From an uncultured Clostridia bacterium (lineage in GTDB: Bacteria > Bacillota > Clostridia > Oscillospirales > Acutalibacteraceae), in the NCBI GenBank assembly GCA_946633275.1, contig CAMPAT010000033.1, forward strand, positions 1 through 7,387: DNA of 7,387 bases, given 5' to 3'. The notes beneath the pieces are model-generated. The model was given only the letters and a program-made list of their open reading frames with translations, made no database searches and was not told the origin of the DNA. Shown piece by piece: positions 6,741-7,387 of this stretch (within the stretch, counting starts at the first letter, position 1; each line of letters begins with the position of its first letter). Both the position numbers and the translations under genes were made by a program.

Positions 6741-7387
6741 TTATTTTATACAGGTCTCAACAACCCTCTTTGCCGAAAATGCGTCATCAAGATAATTGAA
6801 CTTATCGTTAAACGCCTTGTATTTTTCGGCGTACTGAGACTGAATCTCGGATATATTTCCGATAGCGTCGGAGAGCTCCGATTCCTCCTTGATGATAGGG
6901 CCGGGGAGCTCGTCGAGCGAGATGTAGAAATCCCGCGTATTGTTCTGATACGTGTCAAGGTCGTACATATAAAAGAGTATCGGCCTTTTCAGATTAGCGT
7001 AGTCGAAGAACACGCTTGAGTAGTCGGTAATCAGAATGTCCGAAATTATATAAAGGTCGTTAACGTTATTATAGTTTGACACATCTATTGCGAAATCAGA
7101 AACGCCGCGCAGATTCATCTGGCTTGCGATGAGATAATGCATACGCATAAGAATAACGTAATCGTCGCCGTAGCGCTCTCTCAATTTCTTCAGGTCAATT
7201 CCGATGTCAAACGTGTATCCTACGCCGAGTGTGTGCTGATTGTCGCGCCACGTCGGAGCGTAGAGAATAACCTTTTTATCCTGCGGTATGCCGAGTTCTT
7301 CCTTAATCGCTGCGACCTTGTTGTCGTCGAAAGTGAAGAGTTCGTCATTTCGCGGATAACCCTTTTCGACCATAATATCCTCTTTGC
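6741..7387 (-). CDS. C-terminal part of a TagF-like CDP-glycerol (polyol) glycerophosphotransferase (5' partial)
   Basis: The reading frame enters from the right edge of the window and stops with TAA at 6743-6741; about 215 residues are visible. Motifs of the CDP-glycerol glycerophosphotransferase family appear in the proper order. Counting from the methionine at 7373 they are GYPRND (5-10), YAPTWRD (38-44), MRMHY (76-80, one of the two conserved histidines), ITDYSSVFFDY (115-125) and LPGPI (156-160). The upstream half with the HGTP motif must lie outside the window, so whether a GT2 domain is fused here, as in the next two genes, cannot be told. The family transfers glycerol-phosphate, or ribitol-phosphate in TarL-type members, from CDP-polyol to a lipid-linked acceptor at the inner membrane face. 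The usual RGxYFD loop reads RDFYISL (147-153), a divergence that may alter the donor. It is the first visible operon gene, 19 bp before the 1167-aa gene. Confidence 0.92.
   Translation of the reverse strand, partial: KEDIMVEKGYPRNDELFTFDDNKVAAIKEELGIPQDKKVILYAPTWRDNQHTLGVGYTFDIGIDLKKLRERYGDDYVILMRMHYLIASQMNLRGVSDFAIDVSNYNNVNDLYIISDILITDYSSVFFDYANLKRPILFYMYDLDTYQNNTRDFYISLDELPGPIIKEESELSDAIGNISEIQSQYAEKYKAFNDKFNYLDDAFSAKRVVETCIK

Noticed and set aside
6741..6790. TATAAAAT on the minus strand just before the 1167-aa gene, considered as a -10 promoter element
   Set aside because: It encodes the last codons and stop of the upstream gene, and no -35-like sequence lies at suitable spacing; the only TTG-rich stretch is much too close.
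7371..7387. Possible true start (ATG at 7373-7371 with AGAGG five bases upstream) for a 210-aa protein
   Set aside because: The frame stays open to the window edge, and the ATG falls just before the GYPRND motif in the middle of the family. A protein starting there would lack the HGTP half of the active site. The purine-rich stretch is most simply coding sequence.

Overview
The window looks like a chromosomal cell-envelope locus of a Gram-positive anaerobe of the class Clostridia, most likely Oscillospiraceae/Ruminococcus-like. This is an inference from three things: the lysine-rich fibronectin-III-type end of a surface protein, the moderate G+C content, and the teichoic-acid-type (TagF family) enzymes fused to family-2 glycosyltransferases. 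No tool-based comparison was possible.

Layout. Bases 1-365 (+ strand) hold the last 120 codons of a very basic surface protein. A perfect 10-bp hairpin at 377-400, flanked by A and T runs, lies between this gene and the converging minus-strand genes and can terminate transcription in both directions. The rest of the window (404-7387) is one tightly packed minus-strand operon, transcribed from the right edge to the left. Its genes are, in order: (i) the C-terminal part of a TagF-like polyol-phosphate transferase, cut by the window edge; (ii) an 1167-residue protein with a GT2 glycosyltransferase, a long beta-rich middle section and a TagF-like domain; (iii) a 928-residue protein with a GT2 glycosyltransferase, a basic aromatic linker, a TagF-like domain and a ~200-residue C-terminal extension. 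The gaps are only 19 and 27 bp, each holding a ribosome binding site and no terminator or convincing promoter. The operon promoter therefore lies beyond the right edge.

How they may work together. GT2 domains add sugars from nucleotide-sugar donors. TagF-family domains transfer glycerol-phosphate or a related polyol-phosphate from a CDP-activated donor. Two proteins that each carry both activities, plus a third TagF-like enzyme, suggest assembly on the inner face of the membrane of a phosphodiester-linked polymer with alternating sugar and polyol-phosphate units, such as a complex teichoic acid or phospho-capsule. Substrates, order of action and polymer structure cannot be read from the sequence. 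The most interesting parts are the uncharacterised middle section of the 1167-residue protein, the apparent half-GT-B extension of the 928-residue protein, and the divergent active-site loops of the three TagF domains. There is no gene-free stretch longer than about 40 bases.
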